A program made the translations under genes and the position numbers. A model generated the notes under the pieces. It did no database searches and was not told where the DNA came from. It was given only the letters and a program-made list of their open reading frames with translations. DNA of 64,000 bases, from positions 1-64,000 of the forward strand of contig PMSN01000022.1 of NCBI GenBank assembly GCA_003167555.1. Direction: 5' to 3'. How positions within the stretch are numbered: the stretch's first letter is position 1; every line of letters starts with the position of its first letter. Below, piece by piece: positions 62,975 to 64,000 of this stretch. This stretch comes from Spartobacteria bacterium (GTDB lineage Bacteria > Verrucomicrobiota > Verrucomicrobiia > Chthoniobacterales > UBA10450).

Positions 62975-64000
62975 ATGAAACGAATCTTTGCCACCTCCCG
63001 CATCGGCGATCCGGCCGAGAACCGCCTGCGCGAGCACGGCTACGAGCTCGAGGTCTTCCAAGGCCCCGAGGCGCCGCCGAAGACTCTTATCATCGAGAAA
63101 GTGAAGAGCGGCATCGACGCGTTGATCACTACGCTCCGCGATCCGATCGACGCCGAGATCTTCGAAGTCGGGAAGGGTTCGCTCAAGGTCGTGGCGCAGA
63201 TCGCGGTGGGTTTCGACAACATCAACCGCGCCGACGCCAACAAGTACAAAATCCCATTCACGAATACCGCCGACGTGCTTACTGAAGCGACCGCCGAGTT
63301 CGGTTTTTTCATGCTCGGCATGTTGGCGCGCAAAATGTATTCGAGTGAGCGCCTGGTCCGGGACGGGAAGTGGCCGTCGTGGCATCCGTTCCTGCCGTTC
63401 CTTGGCGATGAGGTCACGGGCAAGACCATCGCCATCATCGGCACCGGACGCATCGGCCTGGCGATGATCAAGAAGTGCTCGGGTTTCGATATGAACATCC
63501 TCTGCTACGACCCGGCGTATCAGAACCACAATTACATCGCGTCCATCCAGGCAGTGATGGACCTGCGCCACGCCACCGGAGTTCAGAAAGAAAGGACCTG
63601 GATCAAGTACGTGGAACTCGAGGAGGCGATGCGCGGCGCCGATTACGTGAGCATCCACGTGCCGCTGTTGCTCGATATCGAAACTGACAAGCCGACCTAC
63701 CACTTTATCAACGAGAAGATGCTCAAGCTGATGAAGCCGACGGCGTACCTGGTAAATACCTCGCGTGGTCCGGTCGTGGACGAGAAGGCACTCGCCAAAG
63801 CATTGAAAGACAAGGTCATCGCCGGGGCGGCGCTAGACGTCTTTGAGAAAGAGCCTCTGCCGGCGGATTCGCCGCTCCTCGATCCCGAAATCGCCGACCG
63901 CACCCGGCTGTTCCATCACTTCGCCAGTGGCGGGCAGATCACGCGGCTCTCGGTCGATCCCGACAAAGGCATGGCCGGGCGCACGGCCCAGGCAGTGATC
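62975..64000 (+). CDS. D-isomer-specific 2-hydroxyacid dehydrogenase (3' end outside window)
   Basis: The ATG at 62975 begins MKRIFATSRIGDPAENRLRE; the frame stays open to the window end (342 codons). The substrate domain has VVAQIAVGFDNINRADANKY and TNTADVLTEATAEFGFFMLG. The NAD domain has GKTIAIIGTGRIGLAMIKKC (GxGxxG), AYLVNTSRGPVVDEKALAKA (catalytic Arg nearby) and AGAALDVFEKEPLPADSPL (Glu); the His follows in RTRLFHHFASGG. It resembles glyoxylate/hydroxypyruvate reductases, but with an insert around 63530-63620 (HNYIASIQAVMDLRHATGVQ). It is probably in one operon with the aminotransferase. Confidence 0.93.
   Translation, partial: MKRIFATSRIGDPAENRLREHGYELEVFQGPEAPPKTLIIEKVKSGIDALITTLRDPIDAEIFEVGKGSLKVVAQIAVGFDNINRADANKYKIPFTNTADVLTEATAEFGFFMLGMLARKMYSSERLVRDGKWPSWHPFLPFLGDEVTGKTIAIIGTGRIGLAMIKKCSGFDMNILCYDPAYQNHNYIASIQAVMDLRHATGVQKERTWIKYVELEEAMRGADYVSIHVPLLLDIETDKPTYHFINEKMLKLMKPTAYLVNTSRGPVVDEKALAKALKDKVIAGAALDVFEKEPLPADSPLLDPEIADRTRLFHHFASGGQITRLSVDPDKGMAGRTAQAVI

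Overview
The window looks like a chromosomal segment from a soil-type Verrucomicrobiota bacterium, probably Spartobacteria/Chthoniobacterales. That is an inference from gene style only; no marker gene such as rRNA is present. Supporting signs are the high-GC coding, many exported proteins of unknown function, several secreted peptidases, an RHS giant, and intergenic spaces full of long palindromic repeats and GAGGATN-type microsatellites. I found no tRNA, rRNA or CRISPR array.

Layout. 0.5-8.0 kb (minus): a three-gene operon joined by two ATGA stop/start overlaps. It encodes an exported Pro/Ser-rich protein, an exported RHS/YD-repeat protein whose C-terminal tip carries a zinc-metallopeptidase motif (HExxHxxGxxD), and an exported Sel1-like-repeat protein that could be its immunity partner. 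8-13.5 kb (plus): D,D-carboxypeptidase, 6-phosphofructokinase, argininosuccinate synthase, a SurA/PpiD-like foldase and a TPR protein. 13.7-21.4 kb: M29 aminopeptidase, two tandem M13 peptidases, an N-acetylmuramoyl-L-alanine amidase and a small exported protein, separated by palindromic repeats. 21.5-24 kb: a TPP riboswitch with attenuator in front of thiC, followed by an orphan copy of the thiC 3' end.

24-39.4 kb is an accessory, scarred region. It holds a DUF433 antitoxin with a broken partner, a DUF488 gene and a DoxX-like/copper nitrite reductase-like fusion between ~69-bp direct repeats, and a tandem pair of unknown exported proteins. Then come a 5'-3' exonuclease, a MazF-type toxin pair, and an mtgA gene destroyed by a small GIY-YIG nuclease gene flanked by hairpin repeats. 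An Mrr-like restriction nuclease, an IS110 remnant, a degenerate PLD-like protein with a coiled-coil membrane protein, a partly duplicated DUF1801-ArsR module, an esterase and a ParE/RelE-type pair complete it.

39.5-64 kb: a SWIM/SNF2 helicase, TrmO, YjbQ, a CusRS-like two-component system, then a tightly coupled five-gene set: B12-type radical SAM, YceI-like, FAD oxidoreductase, type III polyketide synthase and class III aminotransferase. This is a candidate uncharacterised biosynthetic cluster. The rest is DUF1697, a small XRE regulator with a palindromic operator (two decayed copies lie near 44.8-45.0 kb), hydrolases, an S9 peptidase, a single-domain asparaginase, an ECF sigma factor with a membrane partner, a class I aminotransferase and a D-2-hydroxyacid dehydrogenase cut by the window end.

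The main themes are mobile or duplicated short DNA (hairpin repeats inside genes, orphan 3' gene ends, duplicated operator-plus-start modules) and three less usual gene sets: the RHS-metallopeptidase operon, the hairpin-flanked GIY-YIG element, and the type III PKS cluster.
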